Positions 28,127 to 37,208 are shown, numbered from the stretch's first letter. The stretch is 64,000 bases of DNA from Streptomyces tirandamycinicus (GCF_003097515.1 NZ_CP029188.1:2668501-2732500); one strand, 5' to 3'. The notes: generated by a model not told the origin, from the letters alone. Numbers and translations are program-made.

Positions 28127-29125
28127 TCACTGCCGGGCGGCGGCCTCCGCGGTGCGGATCGCGTCACGGTAGGCGCGGGCCGCGGCACGGAGGGCGGCCT
28201 CCGGGTCGTAGCCCTCGGCCTCCGCACGTACGGCCATGGCGAGCAGCTGGTACCCGACGGCGCGGTCGCCGTCCTCCGTGGGCAGTTCCACGTCCAGCCC
28301 GGCGGTCCGCACCCGGCCCGCCAGCTTCGCGGCGAGAGCGAGTCCCGGCTGACCGAGCGGGATGCCGTCGGTCACCGACTCCCGCTGCTTCTCGACCGCC
28401 TTGGTGCGCAGCCAGTGCTCCTTGACGTCCTCCGGGGTCTCGGCACGGGCGTCACCGAAGACGTGCGGGTGGCGGTGGATGAGCTTGTCGACGATCGTCC
28501 CGGCGACGTCGTCGATCGAGAACGCCTCGTCCCCCTCCGCACCGCTCGCCTCCTGGGCGATGCGCGCGTGGAAGACGACCTGGAGAAGCACGTCGCCGAG
28601 CTCCTCCCGCAGCTCGTCGCGGTCCCCGTCCTCGATGGCCTCGACGAGTTCGTACGCCTCCTCGATGCCGTACTTGGCGAGGCCCTTGTGGGTCTGCTGC
28701 GAGGACCACGGGCACTCGCGGCGGATCCGGTCCATGACCTGGACGAGATCGAGCAGCCGGGCGCCCGGGAGGTCGTAGGAGCCGGGCAGCAGTTCCAGCT
28801 CCGGCATGGACACCCGGCCCGAGCCGGCCATGCGGGCCAGGCCGTCGGTGAGCGCCCGGTCGCCCTCACCGGCCGCGAGGACCACCGCGGTCCGGCCTCC
28901 CGCGCAACCGTCCACCAGCTCCTGCGCGGTGGGCGCGGCGATCTCCACGTCGACGCCCGCCTCCCTCAGGTACGGAAGTTGCGGGTGCTCCGCGTCGGCG
29001 CACAGCACGCGGTCGGCGGCACGCAGGGTCCGCCACGCCGGCCAGGACAGCAGTCCGGGCGCGACGCGGTGGCTGGCGGTGAGCAGGACGATTCGGCCGG
29101 GCTCGACGGGCGCTTCAGCGTTCAC
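28127..29125 (-). CDS. mazG: Nucleoside triphosphate pyrophosphohydrolase MazG
   Basis: 332 residues from GTG 29125. The first 120 residues form a methylase-like (tetrapyrrole-methylase-type) N-terminal domain (IVLLTASHRVAPGLLSWPAW, VLCADAEHPQLPYLREAGV, VVLAAGEGD). The MazG domain follows with the metal-binding pattern EEAYELVEAIE and EELGDVLLQVVFHA, preceded by the usual IRRECPWSSQQTHKGLAKY. It hydrolyses noncanonical or damaged NTPs and affects ppGpp-linked stress in E. coli. The order and two-domain form are normal for actinobacteria. It sits among surA-like and mfd-type housekeeping genes. Confidence 0.92.
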   Translation of the reverse strand: MNAEAPVEPGRIVLLTASHRVAPGLLSWPAWRTLRAADRVLCADAEHPQLPYLREAGVDVEIAAPTAQELVDGCAGGRTAVVLAAGEGDRALTDGLARMAGSGRVSMPELELLPGSYDLPGARLLDLVQVMDRIRRECPWSSQQTHKGLAKYGIEEAYELVEAIEDGDRDELREELGDVLLQVVFHARIAQEASGAEGDEAFSIDDVAGTIVDKLIHRHPHVFGDARAETPEDVKEHWLRTKAVEKQRESVTDGIPLGQPGLALAAKLAGRVRTAGLDVELPTEDGDRAVGYQLLAMAVRAEAEGYDPEAALRAAARAYRDAIRTAEAAARQ

Positions 29126-29277
29126 CCCTCGACCTTACGCCGGGGCGGACGGGCACCGGGGCCGGGCCCTGAGGTCCGGTGAGGGCACCTCACCGCTGCC
29201 CTCCGGCAGGGCCGCGGCCGGGCCGCCTCACCACGCGGAGAAGCCCGGGAGGCTGCGCCGCGCCCCGGGCGGCCCGG

Positions 29278-29931
29278 CTACGCCCCGGCCTGGATGCCCT
29301 CCTGCGGCCTGGTGACCTGGGTGATCCACGGGGCCTTGTAGTCGCCGAGCTGGATCTTCGCGTCGTCCCAGGTGCCGTACCGCGGGTTCACGTCGATCGC
29401 GAGCTCCTTGGACGCGGCCGTCAGCGCGGCACCGACCTTCTGCTGGCCCTCCGGAGTGCCGAGGTCGGCGTCCAGCGCCCGGGCCAGCCCGGTCAGCAGG
29501 ACCTCCTCGCGCACCGCCTGGTCGATCTGGTCCGGGGCGACCCCGCGCTGCTGGAGCAGCATCGCGGCGAGCTGCTCCTCGCCGCCGGACTGCCGGGCCG
29601 CGGCCGCCCGGGCGTCCTGGACCTGCTTGCGGGAGGCGGTGACGCCACTCTCCTCCGCCGCGTGCTCCAGGATGCGGTCGAAGATCATCCCGTGCAGCTT
29701 GGCCCGGTTGAGCTGCCCGGTGTTCTTGATCAGCTGAGCGGCCTCGGGCGACGTCTCCTGGGCCGCCCGCACGTCCCGCACCTCGGCCTGGAGCGCGGAC
29801 ACCTCGATGCGGTCGCCCCCGACGACGGCCGCGGCGCCCGGGTGCGCGTCGTTCCCGCAGGCGGCGAGCAGGGGCGCCGCCGAGACGAGCGCGGCGGAGA
29901 GGGCGAGCGCGGTGCGACGGCGGCGGTGCAA
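29278..29931 (-). CDS. SurA N-terminal-domain lipoprotein
   Basis: 217 residues from TTG 29931: GGGAGG lies 5 bases upstream, and only this start gives a proper signal (HRRRRTALALSAALVSAAPLLAAC) with lipobox LAAC. The mature protein is helical and begins with the SurA/trigger-like region (VGGDRIEVSALQAEVRDV, LHGMIFDRILEHAAEESGV, LAAMLLQQRGVAPDQIDQAV). It lacks the parvulin peptidyl-prolyl isomerase domain, so it should be a chaperone-like or holdase lipoprotein on the outer face of the membrane. It is on the same strand as mazG and upstream of it. Confidence 0.82.
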   Translation of the reverse strand: MHRRRRTALALSAALVSAAPLLAACGNDAHPGAAAVVGGDRIEVSALQAEVRDVRAAQETSPEAAQLIKNTGQLNRAKLHGMIFDRILEHAAEESGVTASRKQVQDARAAAARQSGGEEQLAAMLLQQRGVAPDQIDQAVREEVLLTGLARALDADLGTPEGQQKVGAALTAASKELAIDVNPRYGTWDDAKIQLGDYKAPWITQVTRPQEGIQAGA

Positions 29932-30166
29932 AGGGGCCTCCCGGCGTGCGGTGGTGATCGTGACGCGGAGCGTTTGTGACGCGGTGCACAAAGACCTTGC
30001 GGTGATCGATGGTAGGCAGTCGGCGTGGTGCAGGCCACCACTTCGCCGCCACTGATTCGGTCAACGATCCGGGACCGCTCGGGGTGCGGTGCCGCGTACC
30101 GGTTCCGCACGGGCACGCCTGATCGGCGGCGGCCGGGGCATCCGTAGGGCGAGGGAGGGCCGGGCT

Positions 30167-30823
30167 ATGGGTGCGGTGAGGTCTGTGTCGTGGTGGGTGA
30201 AGGTACCGGTCGGCATCCTGCTGGTGGCCGCGCTGCTGGTGGCGGGGGCGCAGCTGCGGGGGCTGCCGGGGCTGCCGGGGTTCGGCGCCCTGTTCGGTGA
30301 GCAGACGCGGGACCGCTCCGGGCCGGCCGTCCTGGAGTCGGTCCAGGACCTGAGCCGCTACCAGGCGGCCACGGGGAACTTCCAGGTGGTGGTGGACCTG
30401 GAGAAGGACACCAAGTACGTACCGGACGTGCTGCGGGGGACCAGGGTCCTGTACGTCGGGGCGGGCAGCGTGGACGCGTACGTCGACATGGGGGCGCTCG
30501 GGGAGAAGGACGTCGTCGTGAACGAGGAGCGCACCGCCGCGACGATCCGGCTCCCGCACGCCGTCCTGGAGCGGCCGGCGCTCGACCCCGACCGCTCCTA
30601 CGCGGTCTCCAAGCAGCGCGGGCTGCTCGACCGGCTCGGCGACCTCCTCTCCGACAACCCCAACAGCGAGCAGGCGGTCCAGCAGCTCGCGGTGCGGCAC
30701 ATCGCCACCGCCGCGAAGGAGAGCCGTCTCACGGCACAGGCGGAGCGGAACACGACACGGATGCTGGAGGGGCTGCTGCGCTCGCTCGGGTTCAGCAAGG
30801 TGACGGTGGTCTACGGGACGTGA
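30167..30823 (+). CDS. DUF4230-domain protein, single membrane anchor
   Basis: 218 residues from ATG 30167 (GGGAGGG 7 bases upstream). One membrane span (VKVPVGILLVAALLVAGAQL) near the N-terminus is followed by an extracytoplasmic domain. Its pattern is DUF4230: SVQDLSRYQAATGNFQVVVDLE, GTRVLYVGAGSVDAYVDMGAL, IRLPHAVLERPALDPDRSYAV, and a C-terminal helix with a final VTVVYG strand. The function is unknown; bacterial relatives are envelope proteins. It diverges from the SurA-like gene, sharing a 235-base promoter region. Confidence 0.78.
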   Translation: MGAVRSVSWWVKVPVGILLVAALLVAGAQLRGLPGLPGFGALFGEQTRDRSGPAVLESVQDLSRYQAATGNFQVVVDLEKDTKYVPDVLRGTRVLYVGAGSVDAYVDMGALGEKDVVVNEERTAATIRLPHAVLERPALDPDRSYAVSKQRGLLDRLGDLLSDNPNSEQAVQQLAVRHIATAAKESRLTAQAERNTTRMLEGLLRSLGFSKVTVVYGT

Positions 30824-31088
30824 GAGCCGTCCGGCCGCCCGGTCGCCCGGCTGGGCGCGCGGGCGCCGGTGCGCGGGCGCGGTCTGCGGTGCGCGGGCCG
30901 TGCGGGCCGTCGGCCCAGGGCGCGGGTCGGGCCCGGTGGCGGGCCCCGTGGCGGGCCCGGCCGGCCCGGGACGAGGTCCGGCCCGCTACCCGCTGTACGG
31001 GCGAGTCAACGGAAGGACACCAAGACTTCACCCGAATGGCCCCCCTTGGTGGCCTCTTGAGCGGAAATCGCGGCGTAACCTCCCGGCC

Positions 31089-31985
31089 ATGCCTTCCCTC
31101 CTGAGCAACCGGCTGGCGAAGCGGATGCTGCGACCGGCCTTCTCACTGGTGGAACAGCGCCTTGAGCGTGCGACCACCGCACTCCAGGCAGACCTCGACG
31201 CGCTCCACCACGAAGTGGCCGACCTGCGGCGGCAGAGCTACGGGCTCGGGCTACTGCTCGACCACGCCGGACGGGACGGCCACCGGATGGCCACCGCCAC
31301 CCAACTGGACACGCTGGTCCGGGAGGTGACCACCGTGACCGGCGCGTCCGGCGAGCACGCGCGCCGCGATCTGACGGTGGCGTACCGCACGGTGGTGGCC
31401 CTCGAGGCGCTGGGCGTCGGCCGGATGGCGGGCTCGACCTCGGACATCTGCGGGAAGCTGGCGACCGTGCCGCTGCTGGCCCCGCCGAACGAGGAGGTGC
31501 TGGAGATCGGCACCCAGCACGGGCTGTTCGCGGCCGCCCTGCTGCGCATGCTGCACCGCGCGGGTGTCGAGCCGCGGCTGACGGTCGTCGACCCGCTGGC
31601 CGGCGCCCTCGTGCCGTCGGGCACCGCGCCCGCCCCGGTCAGGGAGGACGTCGTGCGCGCCAACCTGGCGCTGTGCGGGAGTCGTTCGGGCGCCCAGGCC
31701 CGGCTCCTCCGGGGTGAGTCCGGCGACACCGGTGTCCGTGCGGAGGTGTCCGACCGGCGCTACGGCGTGGTCGTCCTGGCCGGTGATCCCTCCGTGGCGG
31801 GGGTACTCGCGGATCTCCGCCTCGCGGAGGAACTCGCCGCCGAAGGCGCCGTCGTCGTCCTCGACGGACACGGCGACGACACGCGCCCCGGCGTCGGCGA
31901 GGCCCTCGCCAAGCGCGTTGCCGACGGCTCCCGGCTGAGGATCCTGGGCGTCGTCGCGGGAACGGCGTTCCTGCGGGCCGAGTGA
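31089..31985 (+). CDS. Class I methyltransferase-like protein (class and substrate unknown)
   Basis: 298 residues. The N-terminal 70 residues are helical with a coiled-coil tendency (VEQRLERATTALQADLDALHHEVADLRR). A Rossmann-type domain follows, whose motif I is degenerate but recognisable (VLEIGTQHGLFAAALLRMLHRA), then LTVVDPL and YGVVVLAGDPSVAGVLADLRLAEEL with the acidic strand end VVVLDGHGD. This fits CmcI-type or macrocin-like O-methyltransferase domains more than small-molecule hydroxylases. No clear substrate site could be identified. It is alone in its transcription unit, convergent with the kinase gene. Confidence 0.6.
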   Translation: MPSLLSNRLAKRMLRPAFSLVEQRLERATTALQADLDALHHEVADLRRQSYGLGLLLDHAGRDGHRMATATQLDTLVREVTTVTGASGEHARRDLTVAYRTVVALEALGVGRMAGSTSDICGKLATVPLLAPPNEEVLEIGTQHGLFAAALLRMLHRAGVEPRLTVVDPLAGALVPSGTAPAPVREDVVRANLALCGSRSGAQARLLRGESGDTGVRAEVSDRRYGVVVLAGDPSVAGVLADLRLAEELAAEGAVVVLDGHGDDTRPGVGEALAKRVADGSRLRILGVVAGTAFLRAE

Positions 31986-32114
31986 GGCCCGCCCGGCGGG
32001 GTGGTGGCCGGACGCAGTGGCAGTGTCCGAGCCGGGTGACAGCCGCCGGGCCGCGCCGGTGACGCCCACGGGCCGCGAGCCGCCCGGTCCGGAAGCGGCC
32101 GTGCCCCGGCCCGC

Positions 32115-33653
32115 TCAGCCGGTGCGGAACCGGCGCTGGCGTTCCAGCGACCGGCGCAGCTCGACGGCGAGCGGATGGCCGGGGCCGTACACGCGTTCCG
32201 TGTCGAACAGCAGGTTCCGCAGCTGCTGATGCCCCGCGGTGTGGTCGCCCATCGCCAGCAGCAGATGCCCCATCCGGTTCCGGATGTCGAAGGCCCGGGA
32301 GGGGTCTCCCCCGGTCCCGTGGTGGTTCTCGTAGTAGGGGAGTACCGCGCGGTACTCGGCCAGCGCCGCGGCCGTCTCCCCGAGTTGCTCCAGGCACTGT
32401 GCCGCGTCGTAGCGGAACTGCAGCGTCTGCGGGTCGCCCGGGCCCGCCTCCGCGGCCCGGTCGTCGGCGAGGCGGCGCAGCTCGGGCAGGGCCCGGCGGT
32501 ACTGGCCGTCGTCCATAAGCGTCGTCGCGTACTGCTTGCGCAGGATCCGGACGACCGGGGACCGCTCCCCGTGCTCCGCGGCGGCGGCCGGGAGGATGCC
32601 GCCGAGGATGTCCACGGCGCGGGTGATGCTGCCCTCGCCCAGCAGGCGCTTGACCTCGTCGACCGCTGCGGCGACATCGGGGCGGTCGGCCACCGGGGCC
32701 GCGGCCGCCACCACGCGCGGGTCGGGTGGCGGCGGGGCCGTCGCCCGGTCCGGCCAGGGCGCGTGCGGGCGCAGGAAGGGGCGCGTGGGGTCGAGCGGCC
32801 CGCCGGGCGCGGCCTGCCGCGCGGGCAGCAGCGGCGCCAGCGCCTCGTACACCTCCTGGGCGCCCGAGGGACGGCGCTGCGGGTCCTTGGCGAGCATCCG
32901 CAGCACCAGCGCCTCCAGCCGCTCGGGGACCTCGGGCCGGAGCTGACGGACCGGCAGCGGCGGCTCGTAGAGGTGGCGGTGGAGCACGCCCAGGGCGGTG
33001 GAACCCGCGAAGGGCACATTGCCGCTGAGCAGTTCGTGGAGCAGCACGCCGAGGGCGTACAGGTCCGTGTAGGGCCCGACGGCGCCGCCCATGGCCTGCT
33101 CGGGCGCCATGTACGCCGGGCTGCCGATCGGCGACCCGGTGTGGGTGAGCCGGGTGGTGTCCGTGTCGATGACCGACGCCACACCGAGGTCGAGGACGGT
33201 GACCGTGCCGTCCGGCTTCACCATCACGTTCCTCGGCTTGAGGTCCCGGTGGACGATCGGGACGGCGTGCACGGCGCCGAGGACGGAGCACAGCTGGGCG
33301 GCGACGGAGACGGCCCACTCCCAGGGGTACGGGTCGTGCTCGGCGAGGTGGTCGGCGAGGTCGGCGCCCTCGACGTACTGCATGACGAGGTACAGGTCGT
33401 CACCGTCGCTGCCCGCGTCGTGCACGGTGACCAGGCCCGGGTGGGTCACCTGGGCGGTGACGCGGCACTCCCGGACGAAGCGGCGCCGCATCTCCTCCGC
33501 GGCCGTGGCGGGTGCCATGTGGTCGGGGCGGAGCAGCTTCACCGCCACGCGGCGGTCGAGCCGCTGGTCGTAGCCCGTCCAGACCTGGCCCATGCCGCCC
33601 TGGCCTATGACGGTGGAGAGTTCGTAGCGCCCGGCGATGACGCGTCCGTTCAC
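32115..33653 (-). CDS. Serine/threonine protein kinase with TPR-like C-terminus
   Basis: 512 residues. The Hanks kinase domain fills residues 8-275: glycine loop GQGGMGQVWTG, Lys39 in VAVKLL, catalytic loop VHRDLKPRNVM (Asp137), DLG instead of DFG at 155-157, and the activation-loop end GSPAYMAPEQ. A Pro/Ala-rich linker (about 285-330) replaces the usual membrane span. The C-terminal 180 residues are helical repeats of TPR type (AALAEYRAVLPYY, MGHLLLAMGDHTAGHQQLRNLLFD). So the kinase is soluble, and the repeats probably bind a partner. The upstream membrane protein gene overlaps it by four bases, an obvious candidate partner. Confidence 0.92.
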   Translation of the reverse strand: MNGRVIAGRYELSTVIGQGGMGQVWTGYDQRLDRRVAVKLLRPDHMAPATAAEEMRRRFVRECRVTAQVTHPGLVTVHDAGSDGDDLYLVMQYVEGADLADHLAEHDPYPWEWAVSVAAQLCSVLGAVHAVPIVHRDLKPRNVMVKPDGTVTVLDLGVASVIDTDTTRLTHTGSPIGSPAYMAPEQAMGGAVGPYTDLYALGVLLHELLSGNVPFAGSTALGVLHRHLYEPPLPVRQLRPEVPERLEALVLRMLAKDPQRRPSGAQEVYEALAPLLPARQAAPGGPLDPTRPFLRPHAPWPDRATAPPPPDPRVVAAAAPVADRPDVAAAVDEVKRLLGEGSITRAVDILGGILPAAAAEHGERSPVVRILRKQYATTLMDDGQYRRALPELRRLADDRAAEAGPGDPQTLQFRYDAAQCLEQLGETAAALAEYRAVLPYYENHHGTGGDPSRAFDIRNRMGHLLLAMGDHTAGHQQLRNLLFDTERVYGPGHPLAVELRRSLERQRRFRTG

Positions 33654-34351
33654 CGGTCACCGCCGTCGGGGCGGGGCTCCCTGCGCAGGAGGTCGCTGAG
33701 TTCGTCGAGTTCGGCACGGACCTGGTCGATGCGGCGGTTCGGCTCATGCCCCGCTGCCGGTCCGGGGGCGGGGCCCGCGGCGGACGGCTGCGGGCCGGAC
33801 TGCGAGGGCGGCTGCGGCTGCGGCAGCGGGCCGGACTGCGAGGGCGGCTGCCGCGGTACGGGAGGCTGCTGCGCCGGCCGGGCGTACGGGTTCGCCGCCG
33901 CCCCGGTGGGCCCGGCCGGCGGATAGCCGTACCCCGCCACGGGCGGCTGCGGCGGCAGGCCGTAGCCGCCCGCCGGGCCCCCGCCGGACTTGAGCCGCTC
34001 GTAGTGCCGGGTCTCCGCCATCACGTAGTACGTGATCGTCCCGACCATCACCACCGTGATCCAGCCGAGGATGGTGTAGCCCACGGGGTCGGAGATCTCC
34101 TCGTCCCCGGGGGCGGAGAGGCCCGCGAAGACCAGCATGCCCACGTTGGCCGCGACGGTGGCGCAGAAGAGGAACCAGTCGACCGGCTTGCGGGTGACGA
34201 TCGCCAGCCGCAGCATCGGCACCCAGGCGAGCAGGCTGCAGCTCATCACGGCCATCGCGATGAAGAGCACGCGCAGGGCGATCAGCGTGCCCTCGGCGGG
34301 GCGCCCGGCGGGTCGAGGCGGGTAGCCGTGGCCGTGGCCGTGGCCCTGCAT
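33650..34351 (-). CDS. Membrane protein co-translated with the kinase
   Basis: 233 residues from ATG 34351 (AGGAG 6 bases upstream; a 13-codon longer form is unlikely). After a His/Gly start come three spans near 20-45 (LIALRVLFIAMAVMSCSLLAW), 54-72 (WFLFCATVAANVGMLVFAG) and 85-105 (GYTILGWITVVMVGTITYYVM). The C-terminal half is a Pro/Gln/Gly/Tyr-rich cytoplasmic tail with two PPSQSGPxP units, ending in a charged helix (RIDQVRAELDELSDLLRRE). No family name is known to me. Its ATGA overlap with the kinase start says the two are made together. The tail is a likely interaction partner or substrate. Confidence 0.78.
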   Translation of the reverse strand: MQGHGHGHGYPPRPAGRPAEGTLIALRVLFIAMAVMSCSLLAWVPMLRLAIVTRKPVDWFLFCATVAANVGMLVFAGLSAPGDEEISDPVGYTILGWITVVMVGTITYYVMAETRHYERLKSGGGPAGGYGLPPQPPVAGYGYPPAGPTGAAANPYARPAQQPPVPRQPPSQSGPLPQPQPPSQSGPQPSAAGPAPGPAAGHEPNRRIDQVRAELDELSDLLRREPRPDGGDR

Positions 34352-34708
34352 GGCTGCTCCTGGGACTGGTGCGTTCACTGGTGCGTTCACTGGCGTGAGT
34401 TCACGGACTGCTCGTCCTGCGACGACGGCTCATCGGACGAGGCCACGAGTTCACGAGGTCCGAGCGTATACATCGACACCGGCGTACGGCCGTGGGTTGT
34501 ACCGAACCGTTGTTGAACCGATCACGCGGCGGCCGGCCCGCCCGCCGGCCTGCGCCCGGCCGCGCCCCGGCCTTGGCCCGGCCCCGCTCAGGCGCCGCCC
34601 GGTTCCGCCCCGGTTCCGCTCAGGCGCCGCCCCGGGCTACCCCCAGACCTCGTTCGGACCTCGTCCAGCCCTCGTCCAGCCCTCGCTCAGGCCTCGCTCA
34701 GCCCTCGC
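34352..34708. other. Spacer left of the methylase-like gene
   Basis: No gene is supported. It holds the promoter of the leftward membrane-protein/kinase operon (34352-34540, with several GTTCACTGG/GTTCACGG words) and, at its right, a tandem array that runs into the methylase-like stop codon. Confidence 0.5.
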
Positions 34709-34718
34709 TCAGGCCTCG
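34647..34718. repeat. 12-base tandem repeat across a stop codon
   Basis: About six copies of CCTCGYYCAGSC run from the spacer through the stop codon (34709-34711) of the methylase-like gene. Each copy carries a TCA (TGA on the coding strand) or its variant. The array is seeded by the last codons of the gene. Confidence 0.75.
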
Positions 34719-36772
34719 ACCGTGCCGTCGGTCAGTCCGTCGTACAGCCCCTGCACCAGCTGCTCGCCCAGCCGCCCCACGCTGCGCAGCGCGGACTCGA
34801 ACTCGGCGAGTGCCCGGAAGCGGTCCCCGTAGCGCCGCTGTTCGGCGAGCGGCAGGCGGGGCAGCTGGAGACGGCGCACATCGAGCCGGGTGGCGGTGGA
34901 GGCGTAGCTGCTCGCCTGCCGGTTGTTCGCGGTGCCGCGCAGGAAGCCGGCGAGGAACCAGGGGTCCAGTGCCGCGGGATCGGGGCGCAGCAGCTGGAGG
35001 TTGCGGCCGAGCGCGGCTCCGGCGGTCGCCTCGTCGACGACGCGGGCCGACGGGCCGGCGCCGAGGACGGGCACGACGACGTCTCCGGCCCGGAGCAGGA
35101 CCGGTTCCACCGGGTCCTCGCCGGGTGCCCGCCCTTCGGGGAGGGCCCCCGAGGGTGCGGTGCCCTCGTGGACGTCGTGCTCGGTGAGGACGGGCACGGT
35201 CCCGGTGCCGGTCCCGGTGCCGCCGGACCGGAGTTCGAGTGCTCCCGCACGGACCAGTTCGCCGACGGTGGTGCCGGGGCGCAGCGACGCCCCTGCCGCC
35301 GCCGGCGCTGCGACCTCCGGCGTGAGGTCGCGGACGAGCCTCAGCGTCTCGGTCAGCCGCTCGCGCACGCCGGTGAGTTCGGCCGCGCCCCCACCGGCCG
35401 CGGGCGGAGGCAGATGACGGGCCGGAGCCAGGTCCACGTCGTCGTCGAGGAGTTCGATGACGGGCACGGCACGGCTCCTGCCGGGCCGCTCCGGCACACC
35501 GCCGTCGCGGTCGAACGGCTGCCAGGCCTCGAGGACGGCGCGGTGCACCCCCTGCCAGTCGAGTTTGCCGCGGCCGCCGCCCGGCTCCGCGAGTTCGGCG
35601 GTGTCGACCAGGAGCACCTCCTGCCCCGGGCGGTCACCGGCGACCGGGCGGCGCAGTACCCAGAGGTGGAGCGGAATGCCGTAGGGCGGTGCCGCCCCCG
35701 CCGGCAGGGAGACGACGGCACGCAGCGCCCCGCGCCGCAGCAGGTCCGCCCTGATCCGGCGGCCCGACTTGCGCGACGCGACGGCCGGCGGCATCAGCAG
35801 CACCGCGGTGGCGCCCGGGCGCAGCCGGGCGAGCGCGTGCTGCACCCAGGCCAGTTCGGACTCGGTGCGGGCCGGGAAGCCGTACTCCCAGCGGGGGTCG
35901 TACGCGAGTTCTTCGTGGCCCCAGTTGCGTTCGTTGAACGGCGGGTGGCAGAGCACCGCGTCGGCGGCGAGCCCGGGGAAGGCGTCGGCGCGGAGGGCGT
36001 CGCCGGCGGCCGCCCGGATGTCGGCGTCGCCGTGCAGGGCGAGGCGCACCGCCGTGAGCGACGCCAGCTCGGGGTCCGTGTCCTGTGCGTAGAGAGCGGC
36101 GGGCTGCCGTACGGCGCGCAGCAGTCCGCCCGTGCCGGAGGCGGGGTCGAGCACGGTCCTGCCAGGGATGTCCGCCCCGGCCAGGGCGGCCATCAACTCG
36201 GCCGGACCTGCCGGAGTGAGCGTGTACTGGCGGGGGTTGGCGTCCAGGTGGCGGCCGAGCAGGAACTCGAACGCCTGGCGGGCCCCGGTCTCGGCGGCGA
36301 GCTCGGCCGAGCCCCTCATGAGCGGCACGGATCCTTCCAGCTCGGCGGCGGAGGGGGTCGGCACGGCAGAGCGCCGGTCCCCGAACCGGGCCGTGAGCAC
36401 CGTGTCGAGTGCGGCGGGGAGCATGGTGAGCAGCCGCTTGTCCGACACCGCGGCCAGCTCCAGCCAGGCGGTGGGGCGGTCACGTACCAGCAGGAGCAGG
36501 CAGCCCGCATGCCCCAACGCCGTGACGGCGCCCGCCGGGTGGCCGGAGAGCTGCTGCCAGACCCTTTCCCGCAGCGGGACCTCGGCGAGCTTGCCCTGGG
36601 CGCGCAGCCACCGCTCGACCTCGTGGAGCGCGAAGGACGGGCTGGTCTCGGTGCCGCCGACGGGCCTGGGGAAGTCGGCGTGCCGGCGCCGCCAGTTGCT
36701 GACCGCGGCGCGCCCGACGCCCGCCAGGCGGGCGATTCCGGCAGCGGTCACCTCTGCTGCGTTCTCCGGCAC
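34709..36772 (-). CDS. HTH-N6-adenine-methylase-like protein with altered motif IV
   Basis: 687 residues from GTG 36772 (AGGAG 5 bases upstream). The N-terminal 60 residues are a helix-turn-helix (AGIARLAGVGRAAVSNWRRRHADFPRPVGG). An HsdM-like core follows: SAM motif I TVLDPASGTGGLLRA near residue 210, and motif IV CHPPFNERNWG near 276. The latter is HPPF where adenine methylases have NPPF/DPPF. The last third resembles a type I specificity subunit (DVVVPVLGAG, LRPDPAALDPWFLAGFLRGT, LDVRRLQLPRLPLAEQRRYGDRFRAL). So it fuses HTH, M-like and half an S-like part. No HsdR or other restriction gene is adjacent. It could be a regulator derived from a modification enzyme. Confidence 0.82.
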   Translation of the reverse strand: MPENAAEVTAAGIARLAGVGRAAVSNWRRRHADFPRPVGGTETSPSFALHEVERWLRAQGKLAEVPLRERVWQQLSGHPAGAVTALGHAGCLLLLVRDRPTAWLELAAVSDKRLLTMLPAALDTVLTARFGDRRSAVPTPSAAELEGSVPLMRGSAELAAETGARQAFEFLLGRHLDANPRQYTLTPAGPAELMAALAGADIPGRTVLDPASGTGGLLRAVRQPAALYAQDTDPELASLTAVRLALHGDADIRAAAGDALRADAFPGLAADAVLCHPPFNERNWGHEELAYDPRWEYGFPARTESELAWVQHALARLRPGATAVLLMPPAVASRKSGRRIRADLLRRGALRAVVSLPAGAAPPYGIPLHLWVLRRPVAGDRPGQEVLLVDTAELAEPGGGRGKLDWQGVHRAVLEAWQPFDRDGGVPERPGRSRAVPVIELLDDDVDLAPARHLPPPAAGGGAAELTGVRERLTETLRLVRDLTPEVAAPAAAGASLRPGTTVGELVRAGALELRSGGTGTGTGTVPVLTEHDVHEGTAPSGALPEGRAPGEDPVEPVLLRAGDVVVPVLGAGPSARVVDEATAGAALGRNLQLLRPDPAALDPWFLAGFLRGTANNRQASSYASTATRLDVRRLQLPRLPLAEQRRYGDRFRALAEFESALRSVGRLGEQLVQGLYDGLTDGTVEA

Positions 36773-37208
36773 GGTTGCTCCTGTTCTCCGTCGGCGTCTC
36801 GATGTTCCCGTCCCCCGTCCCCCGTCCCCCGTCCCCGTCCCCGTCGGCGACCCTCTCGGCGAACCCGTCGGCGAACCCCTCGACGACCGGTTCTGCGCCG
36901 ACCGCACGCGTCCGTCGGGGCAGGTGTCCGCCGGGCAACCGGTCCCTGCCGGGCAACCGGTCTCCGCCGGGCAACCGGTCCCCGTCAGCGGCCGGCGAGC
37001 GCCGATGTGACACCGAGCATAGCGACGACCGCAAGCAGGACCACTTCACAGTGTGCATGAATCCGATCCATGTGAACCGCGTTGACTCGGTTCACAAAGC
37101 ATGCTCTCATTAACCCGTCGCACCGCTGGATCGTCGAACGGTCCCGACCACGCGGCGCCTCGTTGACGCCTGCAGCGCGGCGCCCGACACGTCCCCTGGA
37201 GGACACCC
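36773..37208. other. Repeat-rich divergent promoter region
   Basis: No gene is supported. From left to right it contains GTCCCCC heptamers (36807-36845), GGCGAACCC-like words, an 18-base unit CCGGGCAACCGGTCCCTG three times (36930-36983), and then the promoter region with the TGTGAACC inverted repeat described separately. Confidence 0.65.
37071..37096. promoter_or_regulatory. Inverted repeat overlapping a promoter of the 37209 gene
   Basis: TGTGAACC (37071-37078) and GGTTCACA (37089-37096) flank GCGTTGACTC, which contains a good -35 box TTGACT (37082-37087). A -10-like region falls around 37105-37110. A repressor bound here would cover the -35. The HTH methylase-like gene is transcribed away from the same region. 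Confidence 0.5.

Noticed and set aside
32000..32110. Possible terminator between the convergent methyltransferase-like and kinase genes
   Set aside because: GC-rich words pair only in short imperfect stems; no good hairpin could be drawn.
36927..36983. Three 18-base units considered as a CRISPR array
   Set aside because: Units are directly adjacent with no spacers, and no cas genes are near; it is a simple tandem repeat.
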